A stretch of DNA of 18,348 nucleotides from GCA-2862585 sp049890295. Its GTDB lineage: Bacteria > Bacteroidota > Bacteroidia > Flavobacteriales > UBA7312. The DNA is taken from NCBI GenBank assembly GCA_049890295.1, contig JBMHBP010000003.1, positions 1-18,348 of the forward strand, read 5' to 3'. The notes below the pieces were generated by a model. The model saw nothing but the letters and a program-made list of their open reading frames with translations, searched no databases and had not been told where the DNA came from. Below, one piece after another: positions 7,568 to 15,941 of this stretch (position 1 is its first letter; every line of letters starts with the position of its first letter). The translations under genes and the position numbers were made by a program.

Positions 7568-9142
7568 TTAATTACGGTCATAGTAACCATTTGCTTTGTT
7601 CCAGTCTACTGGTTTTCTTTGATTTTCTTTTAGGTTACTTGTCGGAGGTCCCAATCTGTCCATAGCACATCTAAATCCAATGTAATTTGTCGATTGTTTT
7701 TGGTCTAAGAAACGTCTTGTTCCAGGAATCATCCAGTAAGCTCTATCTCTATATGAACCACCTTTATAAACGCGTGTTTCATCAGAAATTAAAGATGTTT
7801 TATCTAGTTCATATACTTGATTGGTAGTGTTCTGACCATTATCTTCAAGCCAGTTCTGAACTGTGCTGTTAACTTTCGAGTCGTGATCACCATCTAAGAA
7901 GTTTATATTATCAGCTTTACTGTAATTTCTTCTTGTAAGGTTCTCTTCAACAGTGACTTCTCTTTTAATTATATTTCCTAAACTATCCTTTTCGATAATG
8001 AATCTGTCCTCATCTCTCTGCCAGGTTTCAAATACATTACCTCTGAATGGATTTAAGTCTGAAGTATTAGGGTCAATTAAGGGTCTGTATACATCCATTA
8101 CCCATTCAGAAACATTACCAGCCATGTTATAAAGACCATACTCATTTGGCCAATAACTAATTACTGGTGCAGTTTTGTCAGCATTATCGTTAAGTCTACC
8201 AGCTGTACCCATATTATCTCCTCGTCCTCTTTTGAAGTTGGCAACAATTTCACCCTGATTTCTTTTAGATGGGTTTCTTACACCATCTCCATTCCAAGGG
8301 TATAATTTTCTTTCTACAACATTCTCATTTTCAGTATTTCCAACCAGTGCTGATGCAGCAAATTCCCATTCGGCTTCGGTAGGTAATCTAAAACTTGGTA
8401 GCAATATACCATCAGATTCTTGTACATTACGAACAGCATTTTTATCTCTACCTGCGTTTTTTTCATAAGAGTGAACGCCTAACTTAAGATTTGGTAATTG
8501 TCTTCTAATTCTACCTTCGTACTGACCCATAACATAGGCATCGGTTTTGAATACATTTTCATCAACTTGCTCTGGATCTTCCCAAAGGTATCCATTGTCA
8601 ATTAAAATTCTTTCATTAACCCTATCGGTTCGCCATGCACAATAGTCAACGGCTTGCTCCCAACTGACTCCTACAACTGGGTATTGGTTAAATGCAGGAT
8701 GACGAAGGTAACTTCTTACATAAGGTTCGTTATACGATAATTTATCACGCCATACATTAGTGTCTGGAAGAGCTTTCCAATATATTTCGGGATATGAACC
8801 GTTGTCATAATTAGAACCATAAACGCGTTCTATCCAAAATAAATATTCTAAATAATCTATATTTCTAACTTCAGTTTCGTCCATATAAAATGATGATACC
8901 GTTACTGTTTTTGGAACATTATTCCAATCGTATTGTACATCTTGTTCTACACGTCCCATAGTAAAAGAACCACCTTCAACAAATACCATTCCTGACGGAG
9001 TAATTTGTTCAGTATAGTTTGAAGACACTTCAAAACCACCATGTTTTGGATCATTGTAATTCCATCCAGTGGTTTTAGATTTTTCTTTACTACATCCAAC
9101 AACTATTGCTAAAGAAAGAATGAGTAGGATTTGATTTTTCAT
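7568..9142 (-). CDS. gldJ: Gliding motility / type IX secretion lipoprotein GldJ
   Basis: GldJ is an outer-membrane lipoprotein essential for gliding and type IX secretion; in Flavobacterium johnsoniae its loss also destabilises GldK. A lipoprotein signal peptide ends at a VVGC lipobox, so Cys17 becomes the lipidated N-terminus. The rest is a FGE-sulfatase (SUMF1-like) fold. FVEGGSFTMGR lies at about residue 54 with SFYMDETEVRNIDYLEYL at about 84, and HPAFNQYPVVGVSWEQAVDYCAWRTDR follows in the middle of the protein. SFRLPTEAEWEFA, YGLYNMAGNVSEWVMDVYRP and VYKGGSYRDRAYW come next, then IGFRCAMDRLG. The DVYRP extension and the long insert before VYKGGS fit GldJ better than GldK. At 524 residues it is close to the known ~560. 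The SUMF1 catalytic cysteine pair is not evident, so it is probably structural. It lies 29 nt after the porP-like gene with no promoter seen between, suggesting co-transcription. Confidence 0.92.
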   Translation of the reverse strand: MKNQILLILSLAIVVGCSKEKSKTTGWNYNDPKHGGFEVSSNYTEQITPSGMVFVEGGSFTMGRVEQDVQYDWNNVPKTVTVSSFYMDETEVRNIDYLEYLFWIERVYGSNYDNGSYPEIYWKALPDTNVWRDKLSYNEPYVRSYLRHPAFNQYPVVGVSWEQAVDYCAWRTDRVNERILIDNGYLWEDPEQVDENVFKTDAYVMGQYEGRIRRQLPNLKLGVHSYEKNAGRDKNAVRNVQESDGILLPSFRLPTEAEWEFAASALVGNTENENVVERKLYPWNGDGVRNPSKRNQGEIVANFKRGRGDNMGTAGRLNDNADKTAPVISYWPNEYGLYNMAGNVSEWVMDVYRPLIDPNTSDLNPFRGNVFETWQRDEDRFIIEKDSLGNIIKREVTVEENLTRRNYSKADNINFLDGDHDSKVNSTVQNWLEDNGQNTTNQVYELDKTSLISDETRVYKGGSYRDRAYWMIPGTRRFLDQKQSTNYIGFRCAMDRLGPPTSNLKENQRKPVDWNKANGYYDRN

Positions 9143-9171
9143 AATTTAATGATTTTCTAGGTCTTTAATAA

Positions 9172-10194
9172 CTAAAAATTGGGGCAATTTATTGTTTCAA
9201 ACGATTTACCTTTGAATCTACAAGGTAATTTAAGAGCAAATGATAATTCATGAGCACCTTGAGTATTACTATTGTTAAGATCAGAAATAGTGACATCATA
9301 ACTGTATCCAAACTTCCATGTTGCTTGTTCAATTCCGAGTAAAACAATAAAAGCATCAAAGTTTTCAGCACTTTGTCTTAACCAGAGCCCACCAACAATT
9401 GGTCCTTTAAGAACATAAACACCATAGTTTAATTGCATGAAGTCTTGTTGTTGCTGGAACAAAATATTAGGAGATAATAAAGCTGCATTTTTGGGTCTGT
9501 TTCCTGAATTTGTTCGGTAGGTCCCAAAACGATTCAATGGAAATGTTGCTCCGATATTAGCAGTAAGTTTCATTGGTAATCGGCTTTCGCCAATAAATCC
9601 TTGGTCAGGCCTTGTGATATGATGTGCAGCAAATCCGAAATAATAATCAAACTGATTATTAGCGTTTCCAAAGCCCATGAAACCGGCGGCGAAGTCTGTA
9701 AACCCTTTATTGTTGGAATAATTTACAATATCTTCATTTGTGGGATAAATAAAACCTTGTACCGGATCAATCATGTCTCCAAAAGTTAAATTCCCCCAAT
9801 CAATTCCTAATTGTCTATAGGCTGCTTCTAAACCAGCATTTATATTAAGTCTTTTATTGATTTGTAGTCGGTACGCATAACTAGCACTGATATGGGTAGT
9901 GTTTAAGTTTCCGGCACCAGCAAAATCTTTAGCTATTGCAAAACCTAGTCCACCTGCTAATTTTTCGACATATTGATCATAAGAAGCACTGTAAGTAACG
10001 TAAGTCTTACCAATGCCTGGCCATTGGTTTCTATGATTAATACTTACTCTAGGGCAAATATTTGTACCTGCCATTGCAGGGTTTAGATACAGTGGGTTAG
10101 CAAAAAACTGACTGAAAGCAGGATCTTGAGCTTTTGCATCCTTAAATGCCAATGCAAGAAATAAAAAGCATAACAGATATATTGTTTTCTTCAT
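9172..10194 (-). CDS. PorP/SprF-family type IX secretion outer-membrane protein
   Basis: This protein of 340 residues belongs to the PorP_SprF family of outer-membrane beta-barrels. Members are needed for type IX secretion (PorP) or for exporting and attaching a specific surface adhesin (SprF with SprB). A signal peptide covers about residues 1-22, ending AKAQ. The family start QDPAFSQFFANPLYLNPAMAG follows directly, then NHRNQWPGI and the ASYDQY segment; the C-terminal half has alternating barrel strands. The open frame reaches a TTG at 10203, but the ATG at 10194 opens straight into the signal peptide and is preferred. These genes usually sit with a large adhesin or with porKLMN; here it leads gldJ by 29 nt and no adhesin gene is adjacent. 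That favours a core or housekeeping role, but core PorP versus SprF-like paralogue cannot be settled. Confidence 0.88.
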   Translation of the reverse strand: MKKTIYLLCFLFLALAFKDAKAQDPAFSQFFANPLYLNPAMAGTNICPRVSINHRNQWPGIGKTYVTYSASYDQYVEKLAGGLGFAIAKDFAGAGNLNTTHISASYAYRLQINKRLNINAGLEAAYRQLGIDWGNLTFGDMIDPVQGFIYPTNEDIVNYSNNKGFTDFAAGFMGFGNANNQFDYYFGFAAHHITRPDQGFIGESRLPMKLTANIGATFPLNRFGTYRTNSGNRPKNAALLSPNILFQQQQDFMQLNYGVYVLKGPIVGGLWLRQSAENFDAFIVLLGIEQATWKFGYSYDVTISDLNNSNTQGAHELSFALKLPCRFKGKSFETINCPNF

Positions 10195-10209
10195 CTCGAC
10201 CAAAATAAG

Positions 10210-10251
10210 TTACTAGCTAACAAAAATATAAAAATATTCTTACTAGCTTAC
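10210..10251. repeat. 12-bp direct repeats spaced 30 bp upstream of the porP-like gene
   Basis: TTACTAGCTAAC (10210-10221) and TTACTAGCTTAC (10240-10251) match at 11 of 12 positions and are exactly 30 bp apart, close to three helical turns. The first copy also has mirrored ends (GTTA at 10209-10212, TAAC at 10218-10221). A minus-strand -7 box lies between the copies. The geometry suits an operator binding two protein units on one face of the DNA, but the elements are short and in A/T-rich sequence. Confidence 0.4.
10221..10228 (-). promoter_or_regulatory. Candidate -7 promoter element for the porP-gldJ unit
   Basis: The minus strand reads TATTTTTG, matching TAnnTTTG, 26 nt before the porP-like ATG. 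No TTG stands at 17-23 nt further upstream on this strand; the nearest is about 42 nt away. The site is therefore a half-match, possibly activator-dependent given the flanking direct repeats. Confidence 0.4.
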
Positions 10252-10318
10252 TTATATAAAAAACATATTACAATAATTAGTGTTTTATTGCCGTTTTGGG
10301 GTATTAAAGCATAAGCTT

Positions 10319-10350
10319 TTTGAATATCATACATTAATAAACTAATTTTG
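10319..10350 (+). promoter_or_regulatory. Bacteroidota-type promoter for porU
   Basis: A -33 element TTTG (10319-10322) and a -7 element TAATTTTG (10343-10350) are separated by exactly 20 nt. This fits the TTG-N17-23-TAnnTTTG pattern described for Flavobacterium and Bacteroides primary sigma factors. Transcription would start a few bases after 10350, leaving a leader of roughly 15 nt before the porU ATG at 10372. A small inverted repeat (AAAGC 10306-10310, GCTTT 10315-10319) touches the -33 element. Confidence 0.72.
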
Positions 10351-10371
10351 AAATCAATATTACACTGACTC

Positions 10372-13300
10372 ATGAGGCTTTCGTTTTTTATTTTTTTCTT
10401 ATTCCTTTCTTTTATTTCTCTTAGTCAAGAGGTAAAAAATTGTTTCTTTGAATGGACTACCCAAAATAACAAACCAGTTCTTAATCTATCTGATTCTCAT
10501 ATTTTTAACTTCGATTACGTATTTGATGATGAACTTAGCGATGTTAGTTTAATAATGAGTAATGCCACCTATATAGATTGCGATTCAGTTGAAATTCAAT
10601 TTCTTCAAAATTTGGATGTAAAGGTATTACCAGAGTTAAATTATGTTCATGGTATTGAAAGAAAAAAATCAAAAATTAAAGGAAGTATTTTCCCATTCAT
10701 TTTGAATGATAGTACTTACCAAAAACTAGTGTATTGTAATCTTGAAATTGATACAAAGACGTATTATAAACCAAAATCTTCTAGTCTGTCTTCTGAAAAC
10801 TCAGTGTTATCATCAGGAAATTGGTACAAAATAGCTGTAACAGAAAGTGGTATTCACAAACTTTCTTATCAAAATCTTTCAGATATTGGGCTAAATATTT
10901 CTGCTATCAATCCTAAAAATATTAGGTTATATGGTCGGCCTGGAGGTATGTTACCTACAGAAAATTCTGAGCCTAGAATTGATGATTTAGAAGAATTGAC
11001 CATTAAGGTTGTTGGAGAAAGTGATGGAGCTTTTAATACTTCAGATTATGTGTTATTCTATGGTCAATCACCTCATTCTTGGGACTTGAATTCAGACCAT
11101 TTTCAAAGGAATACACATCTTTTTGAAGATAAAACTTACTACTTTATTACAACAGATTTAGGCCAGGGAAAACGCATCATGGAAAATGGTTTTAATGAAA
11201 ATGCAGATACAATAATTAGCTCTTTCAATGACTTTCAACATCATGAAAATAATGATGTAAATTTTATCAAATCTGGTCGAGAATGGTATGGTGATGTTTT
11301 TGATATTATAAATCAGCGATCATATAACTTCAATTTTCCAAATAGAATTGGAGAAGCATCACTCAAAATTGTTGTTGCTGCTAGGGCTAATTCGCCATAT
11401 AATTCAAATTTTACCTTTAATACTTCTGGAAACACTGAAAGTCTAAGTATTGCAGGCGTTAATGGAAGTTATAATTATGCCAATACAGCTACCTATCAGA
11501 AGGATGTGAGCCCTATGACGGACAATATCAATGTGGTACTAAATTTTGAGTCTTCATCTTCAACTGCTAAAGGCTGGCTAGATTATATTTTAATTAATGC
11601 TGAACGGGAGTTAAAAATGGCTGGTAGTCAAATGCAATTCAGATCCTTATCCTCAGTAAAACCGAACTCTATCAGTCAGTTTGTTTTAACAAATGCCAAC
11701 CCTTCAATTATCGTATGGGATGTTACAGATCCACTAAGTCCCCAAAAGGTGAAATATGAGTTATCGTCGAATCAATTGTCTTTTACAGCACCGACACAAG
11801 AATTGAAAGAATTTATAGCATTCTCAAATACATTTAAATCCGTAGAATTATTGGGTAAAATTCAAAATCAAAATTTACACTCATTTGAAAATCTAGATTA
11901 TGTAATAGTGAGTCACCCAAACTTTATTACTGAAGCCAATCGATTAGCCGATTTTCACAGCCAAAACAATTTATCTGTACAAGTAGTTACTCCTCAACAA
12001 ATTTATAACGAATTTTCGGCTGGAAGCCAAGATGTATCTGCTATTAGAGATTTTGCTAAAATGCTTTATGAAAGTACTCATCCTTTAAAATACATGTTGT
12101 TGTTTGGTGATGCTTCTTATGATCCAAAAAACAGACTTCTTGAAAATTCTAACTATATCGTTTCTTATCAATCGACCAATTCAACCAACTCATTATATTC
12201 CTTTGTAAGTGATGACTATTTTGCTCTACTAGATGAAGGAGAAAGTATTTCTAATAACAATACTTCTTTCCCTTTTTTAGATATAGGAGTAGGTAGATTT
12301 CCTGTTCAAACTGTGAGTGAAGCCAGGACTGTAGTAGATAAAGTGTTAAATTATAATGCCATTGATGCTTTAGGAGATTGGCGTTTGAGAATGTGCTTCG
12401 TTGGAGATGATAATGATGAAGTTGAGACAGTTCATTCCGCTCAGGCCGAACAACTAGCTGATTACATTTCTTCCGCAAATCCTGAGATGAATGTTGATAA
12501 GATATATTTAGACTCTTACAGTCAAGAAACCTCCACCGGTGGCCAAAGGTGTCCACAAGTAAATGATGCCATATCAAATGCAGTAAATAAAGGAATGTTT
12601 TTAGTCAATTATACTGGTCATGGTGGTGAGTTGGGCTGGGCACACGAGCGTATATTGGAAATAGATGATATTTATTCTTGGTCAAATAAGTATAAAATGC
12701 CATTATTTATGACAGCTACTTGTGAGTTTGGTAGATATGATGATCCTGATAGAGTTTCAGCTGCTGAACACGTATTCTTAAAAGATGAAGGAGGTGCCAT
12801 TGCACTTTTGACCACCTCCAGAGTAGTATTTACCAACGGGAATTTAGATTTAAACACTTCGTTTTTAGAAAATCTTTTTCCTATGTCGACTGACTCTATC
12901 AACCCAACCCTTGGTGATGTATTGATGCGAACTAAAAATAATGTCAATAACATAGATAATTTAAATCATAGAAATTTCACTCTATTAGGAGATCCAGCCC
13001 TTACTTTAGCTTATCCAAAATTTGAAGTCGTACTTACTCAAGTTCAAGATAGTGCCAAAGCACTTGGTAAGCTAACAATTTCAGGGGAGATTCATTTAAA
13101 CGGTGTTAAATCAGAGGATTTTAATGGTTTTGTATATCCTACTGTTTTTGACAAAAGAGATGAATTTCAAACTTTAGGTCAAGATGAATCACCAGTACTA
13201 ATTTTTGATTTACAGAAAAGTATACTCTTTAATGGTAAATCATCAATTCAAAATGGGTCATTTTCCTTTTCTTTTATTGTCCCAAAGGACATAAGTTATG

Positions 13301-14085
13301 ATTTTGGAAAAGGTAAAATAAGCTTATATGCCGTAGGTTCTTCTGACGGAGTATCTTATGTAGATGCTTTAGGTTTCACCGACAACTTTATAATAGGTGG
13401 AACGGCAGAAAATTATGAAGATGATTTTATTGGACCTTCCATTCGTTTGTTTATGAACGATACTAATTTTATTTTGGGAGGTATAACGAATCCAAATCCT
13501 GATTTATTGGCCTTATTACAAGATGATAACGGTATAAACACGGTTGGTAATGGAATAGGTCATGATATGTTAGCAATTTTGAACGAGAACTCAGCCAATC
13601 CAATTGTACTCAATGATTTTTTTGAATACGACGCCGATAGTTATCAGAAAGGTAAAATTAGTTACCCCTTTACTAATCTAGATGAAGGGAAGCACACCTT
13701 GACAGTAAAAGTTTGGGATGTACATAATAATTCCTCTGAAAGAAGTACAAGTTTTAGGGTCATCAAATCAACTAGTTTATCCATTGAAAATTTAATAAAC
13801 TACCCCAATCCAGTTGATGATTTTACATCCTTTTATTTTGAACACAATCAGTCTGGATCTGAATTAGATATTCTATTGAACATTACAGATGTTAATGGTA
13901 GGGTAGTTAAAACTATAACAGATAAATTGAAGCCTGATGGTTTTAGGTACGGTCCACTTCACTGGAATGGACAATCGTCTCAAAATACAAAATTAAAAAG
14001 TGGTCTTTATATTTATACTCTCACTGCAAAAGCCACTGACGGAGAAATAGTTTCAAAATCGGGAAGACTTATACTAATTGATTAG
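10372..14085 (+). CDS. porU: PorU, type IX secretion sortase-like C25 peptidase
   Basis: PorU is the surface protease-like subunit of the type IX attachment complex. It removes the C-terminal signal from secreted proteins and transfers them to a lipopolysaccharide-type anchor. The 1237-residue size fits the known ~1150-1280. A signal peptide covers about 1-18. An N-terminal beta-rich region leads to the gingipain-type C25 domain (about 505-880), with LKYMLLFGDASYDP, the NYTGHGGELGWAHE motif carrying His750, and the MTATCEFGRYDDP motif carrying Cys784; both catalytic positions are intact. Beta-rich Ig-like sequence follows, and the last ~100 residues form a type IX C-terminal domain starting near NYPNPVDDF (1143 onward) and containing KSGLYIYTL, which PorU is known to retain. 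PorV is encoded 49 nt downstream and is its partner. The gene has its own good promoter and diverges from porP-gldJ. Confidence 0.93.
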   Translation: MRLSFFIFFLFLSFISLSQEVKNCFFEWTTQNNKPVLNLSDSHIFNFDYVFDDELSDVSLIMSNATYIDCDSVEIQFLQNLDVKVLPELNYVHGIERKKSKIKGSIFPFILNDSTYQKLVYCNLEIDTKTYYKPKSSSLSSENSVLSSGNWYKIAVTESGIHKLSYQNLSDIGLNISAINPKNIRLYGRPGGMLPTENSEPRIDDLEELTIKVVGESDGAFNTSDYVLFYGQSPHSWDLNSDHFQRNTHLFEDKTYYFITTDLGQGKRIMENGFNENADTIISSFNDFQHHENNDVNFIKSGREWYGDVFDIINQRSYNFNFPNRIGEASLKIVVAARANSPYNSNFTFNTSGNTESLSIAGVNGSYNYANTATYQKDVSPMTDNINVVLNFESSSSTAKGWLDYILINAERELKMAGSQMQFRSLSSVKPNSISQFVLTNANPSIIVWDVTDPLSPQKVKYELSSNQLSFTAPTQELKEFIAFSNTFKSVELLGKIQNQNLHSFENLDYVIVSHPNFITEANRLADFHSQNNLSVQVVTPQQIYNEFSAGSQDVSAIRDFAKMLYESTHPLKYMLLFGDASYDPKNRLLENSNYIVSYQSTNSTNSLYSFVSDDYFALLDEGESISNNNTSFPFLDIGVGRFPVQTVSEARTVVDKVLNYNAIDALGDWRLRMCFVGDDNDEVETVHSAQAEQLADYISSANPEMNVDKIYLDSYSQETSTGGQRCPQVNDAISNAVNKGMFLVNYTGHGGELGWAHERILEIDDIYSWSNKYKMPLFMTATCEFGRYDDPDRVSAAEHVFLKDEGGAIALLTTSRVVFTNGNLDLNTSFLENLFPMSTDSINPTLGDVLMRTKNNVNNIDNLNHRNFTLLGDPALTLAYPKFEVVLTQVQDSAKALGKLTISGEIHLNGVKSEDFNGFVYPTVFDKRDEFQTLGQDESPVLIFDLQKSILFNGKSSIQNGSFSFSFIVPKDISYDFGKGKISLYAVGSSDGVSYVDALGFTDNFIIGGTAENYEDDFIGPSIRLFMNDTNFILGGITNPNPDLLALLQDDNGINTVGNGIGHDMLAILNENSANPIVLNDFFEYDADSYQKGKISYPFTNLDEGKHTLTVKVWDVHNNSSERSTSFRVIKSTSLSIENLINYPNPVDDFTSFYFEHNQSGSELDILLNITDVNGRVVKTITDKLKPDGFRYGPLHWNGQSSQNTKLKSGLYIYTLTAKATDGEIVSKSGRLILID

Positions 14086-14116
14086 TTGTTACGTTCTAAA
14101 ACAATATATATATTTG
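14086..14116 (+). promoter_or_regulatory. Bacteroidota-type promoter for porV(-ispF)
   Basis: TTG (14086-14088) and TATATTTG (14109-14116) are separated by exactly 20 nt, matching TTG-N17-23-TAnnTTTG. It begins directly after the porU stop and lies 18 nt before the porV ATG, so porV can be transcribed apart from porU even though the two are adjacent. The spacing is identical to the porU promoter. Confidence 0.68.
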
Positions 14117-14134
14117 TAATAAATTATTTTTTAG

Positions 14135-15328
14135 ATGAATCAAGCTAAGATTTTTTCGGCCATTATAACCTTGCTTCTTGCCAGTCAATTTTCAATTGCT
14201 CAAAATGATATAAATATTGACGATAAATTTCGACTCAACACTATCACAACAGCTGTACCTTTTTTAATAATAAGCCCTGATGCCAAGGCAGGAGGTATGG
14301 GGGATGTTGGAGTTGCTTCAGCACCTGATGCCATGTCAATGCATTGGAACCCTGCAAAATATGCATTTGTAAAAGATGATATTGGATTTTCAGTATGTTA
14401 CACACCATGGTTAAAAGCATTAGTACCAGACATCAACCTCTCGTATTTAACAGCCTATAACAGGTTAAATAAAAATGAAGTCTTAGGATTTTCGCTAAGG
14501 TATTTTAGCTTAGGCGAAATCAATTTTACAAATGATCAAAATCAATCACTGGGATCATTCAATCCAAATGAATTTTCTTTAGATGTAGCTTATGCACTAA
14601 AACTATCACCAAACTTTTCAACAGGTGTAGCCTTGAGGTATGTGTATTCAAACCTCACCGGAGGTCAACAAGTTGGAACATTAGCAACTAAAGCCGCCAA
14701 TACGGTAGCTGGCGATTTCTCAGGTTATTACACCAAAAAAATTCGACTTGTTGATAAAGAAATGACTTGGTCAACTGGTTTAAACATCTCAAATATTGGT
14801 GGTAAAGTATCCTACACTGAAACAGTCGATAAAGATTTTATACCAACAAACCTTCGAATAGGATCGTCATTATCTACAGACATAGATGAATACAATCAAG
14901 TATCTTTTGAGTTTGACATCAATAAACTTTTAGTTCCCACTCCACCATTGTACAATGATAACGGAGACATTGTAAGCGGAAAAGATCCTGAAGTATCAGT
15001 GATAAGTGGAATTTTTCAATCATTCAGTGATGCACCCTATCAAGATAGAGAGGTTAGAGAGTTAATATACTCTTTAGGTGCAGAATATTGGTATGATAAG
15101 CAATTTGCATTACGTTCTGGTTTTTTCTACGAGCACCCTTCCAAAGGAGATAGACAATTCTTAACACTCGGAGCTGGAGTAAGATATAATGTATTTGGTT
15201 TAGACTTTTCTTATCTAATTCCTGTTCAAAGTAGAGATGAAATAAATGCCGCTAACCCACTATCTAACACCCTACGATTTGCGTTAACTTTTGACTTCAG
15301 TGCATTGGACCAAGAAGTCGAAAACTAA
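14135..15328 (+). CDS. porV: PorV (LptO), outer-membrane shuttle protein of type IX secretion
   Basis: PorV is an outer-membrane beta-barrel that collects cargo from the SprA/Sov translocon and delivers it to PorU. It is needed for secretion of most C-terminal-domain cargo. A signal peptide covers about residues 1-22 (SAIITLLLASQFSIAQ). The family hallmark TTAVPFLIISPDAKAGGMGDVGVA occupies about residues 39-62, followed by DAMSMHWNPAKYAF. The remainder alternates like barrel strands and ends in an aromatic strand (RFALTFDFSAL). At 397 residues it is the usual length (~390). It sits next to porU as in Porphyromonas gingivalis, where PG0026 and PG0027 are neighbours (from memory). A promoter lies just upstream, and ispF follows 11 nt after the stop, probably in the same transcript. 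Confidence 0.94.
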   Translation: MNQAKIFSAIITLLLASQFSIAQNDINIDDKFRLNTITTAVPFLIISPDAKAGGMGDVGVASAPDAMSMHWNPAKYAFVKDDIGFSVCYTPWLKALVPDINLSYLTAYNRLNKNEVLGFSLRYFSLGEINFTNDQNQSLGSFNPNEFSLDVAYALKLSPNFSTGVALRYVYSNLTGGQQVGTLATKAANTVAGDFSGYYTKKIRLVDKEMTWSTGLNISNIGGKVSYTETVDKDFIPTNLRIGSSLSTDIDEYNQVSFEFDINKLLVPTPPLYNDNGDIVSGKDPEVSVISGIFQSFSDAPYQDREVRELIYSLGAEYWYDKQFALRSGFFYEHPSKGDRQFLTLGAGVRYNVFGLDFSYLIPVQSRDEINAANPLSNTLRFALTFDFSALDQEVEN

Positions 15329-15339
15329 TACTTTGTATA

Positions 15340-15819
15340 TTGAAATTAAGAATAGGTTACGGATATGATGTTCATCAGCTAGCTGAAGGACAAAATTTTA
15401 TTTTAGGAGGGATTCATTTGCCTCACAAAAAAGGAGCTGTTGGCCACTCAGATGCCGATGTTTTAATACACACCATTTGTGACGCTATATTGGGAGCGGC
15501 CAATATGCGAGATATCGGCTTCCATTTTCCAGACACTTCAGCTGATTACAAAGGTATAGATAGTAAGTTATTACTTGTTGACGTTATGGCATTAGTAAGA
15601 AAGGAGGGCTATGAAATCATGAATATAGATTCCACAGTTTGTTTAGAAAAACCAAAGGTCAATCCGTACATACCACAAATGAAAAGCGTACTAGCTAAAT
15701 GTATGGAAATCGATGAAAATCAACTTTCAATAAAAGCCACTACATCAGAAAAAATGGGATTTGTTGGCAATGAGCTGGGAGTATCCGCCCATGCCGTTGC
15801 TTTATTAAAAGGAGTCTAA
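15340..15819 (+). CDS. ispF: 2-C-methyl-D-erythritol 2,4-cyclodiphosphate synthase (IspF), TTG start
   Basis: IspF cyclises CDP-methylerythritol-2-phosphate to ME-cPP in the non-mevalonate isoprenoid pathway, acting as a cytoplasmic homotrimer. The 159-residue length is exact for the family. The N-terminal RIGYGYDVHQL holds metal ligands Asp10 and His12. GHSDADVLIHTICDAILGAA follows with the third ligand His44. IGFHFPDTSADYKGIDS is the flexible substrate loop region, and ATTSEKMGFVG closes the CDP-binding part. The TTG at 15340 gives the conserved M-K-x-R-I-G start. The next in-frame ATG is at about residue 56 and would remove all metal ligands, and no ATG lies between the porV stop and 15340. 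The gene is 11 nt after porV and probably co-transcribed. No other pathway gene is in the window. Confidence 0.93.
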   Translation: MKLRIGYGYDVHQLAEGQNFILGGIHLPHKKGAVGHSDADVLIHTICDAILGAANMRDIGFHFPDTSADYKGIDSKLLLVDVMALVRKEGYEIMNIDSTVCLEKPKVNPYIPQMKSVLAKCMEIDENQLSIKATTSEKMGFVGNELGVSAHAVALLKGV

Positions 15820-15941
15820 AAAATTTTTCTACTCCCTCACTCTCAAACTAAAAAGTATACATCAAACGAAAATCCGTATAAGAGGAAAGAGCTACTTTAT
15901 ACTGACATTTGTATTATTCTTCTAATCATAAAACAATAGAA

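Noticed and set aside
7568..9142. GldK rather than GldJ
   Set aside because: The DVYRP extension, the long insert before VYKGGS, the total length and linkage to murF and porU/porV fit GldJ; GldK is normally followed by gldL, gldM and gldN, which are absent here.
12251..12953. Two minus-strand open frames of 108 and 93 codons inside porU
   Set aside because: Both are antisense to the conserved C25 catalytic region, lack motifs, and have no promoter or leader; they are shadows of porU.
15820..15941. Possible promoter (GACATTTG near 15904) before the SDR gene
   Set aside because: The -7 match is imperfect and no TTG lies at a suitable distance upstream.
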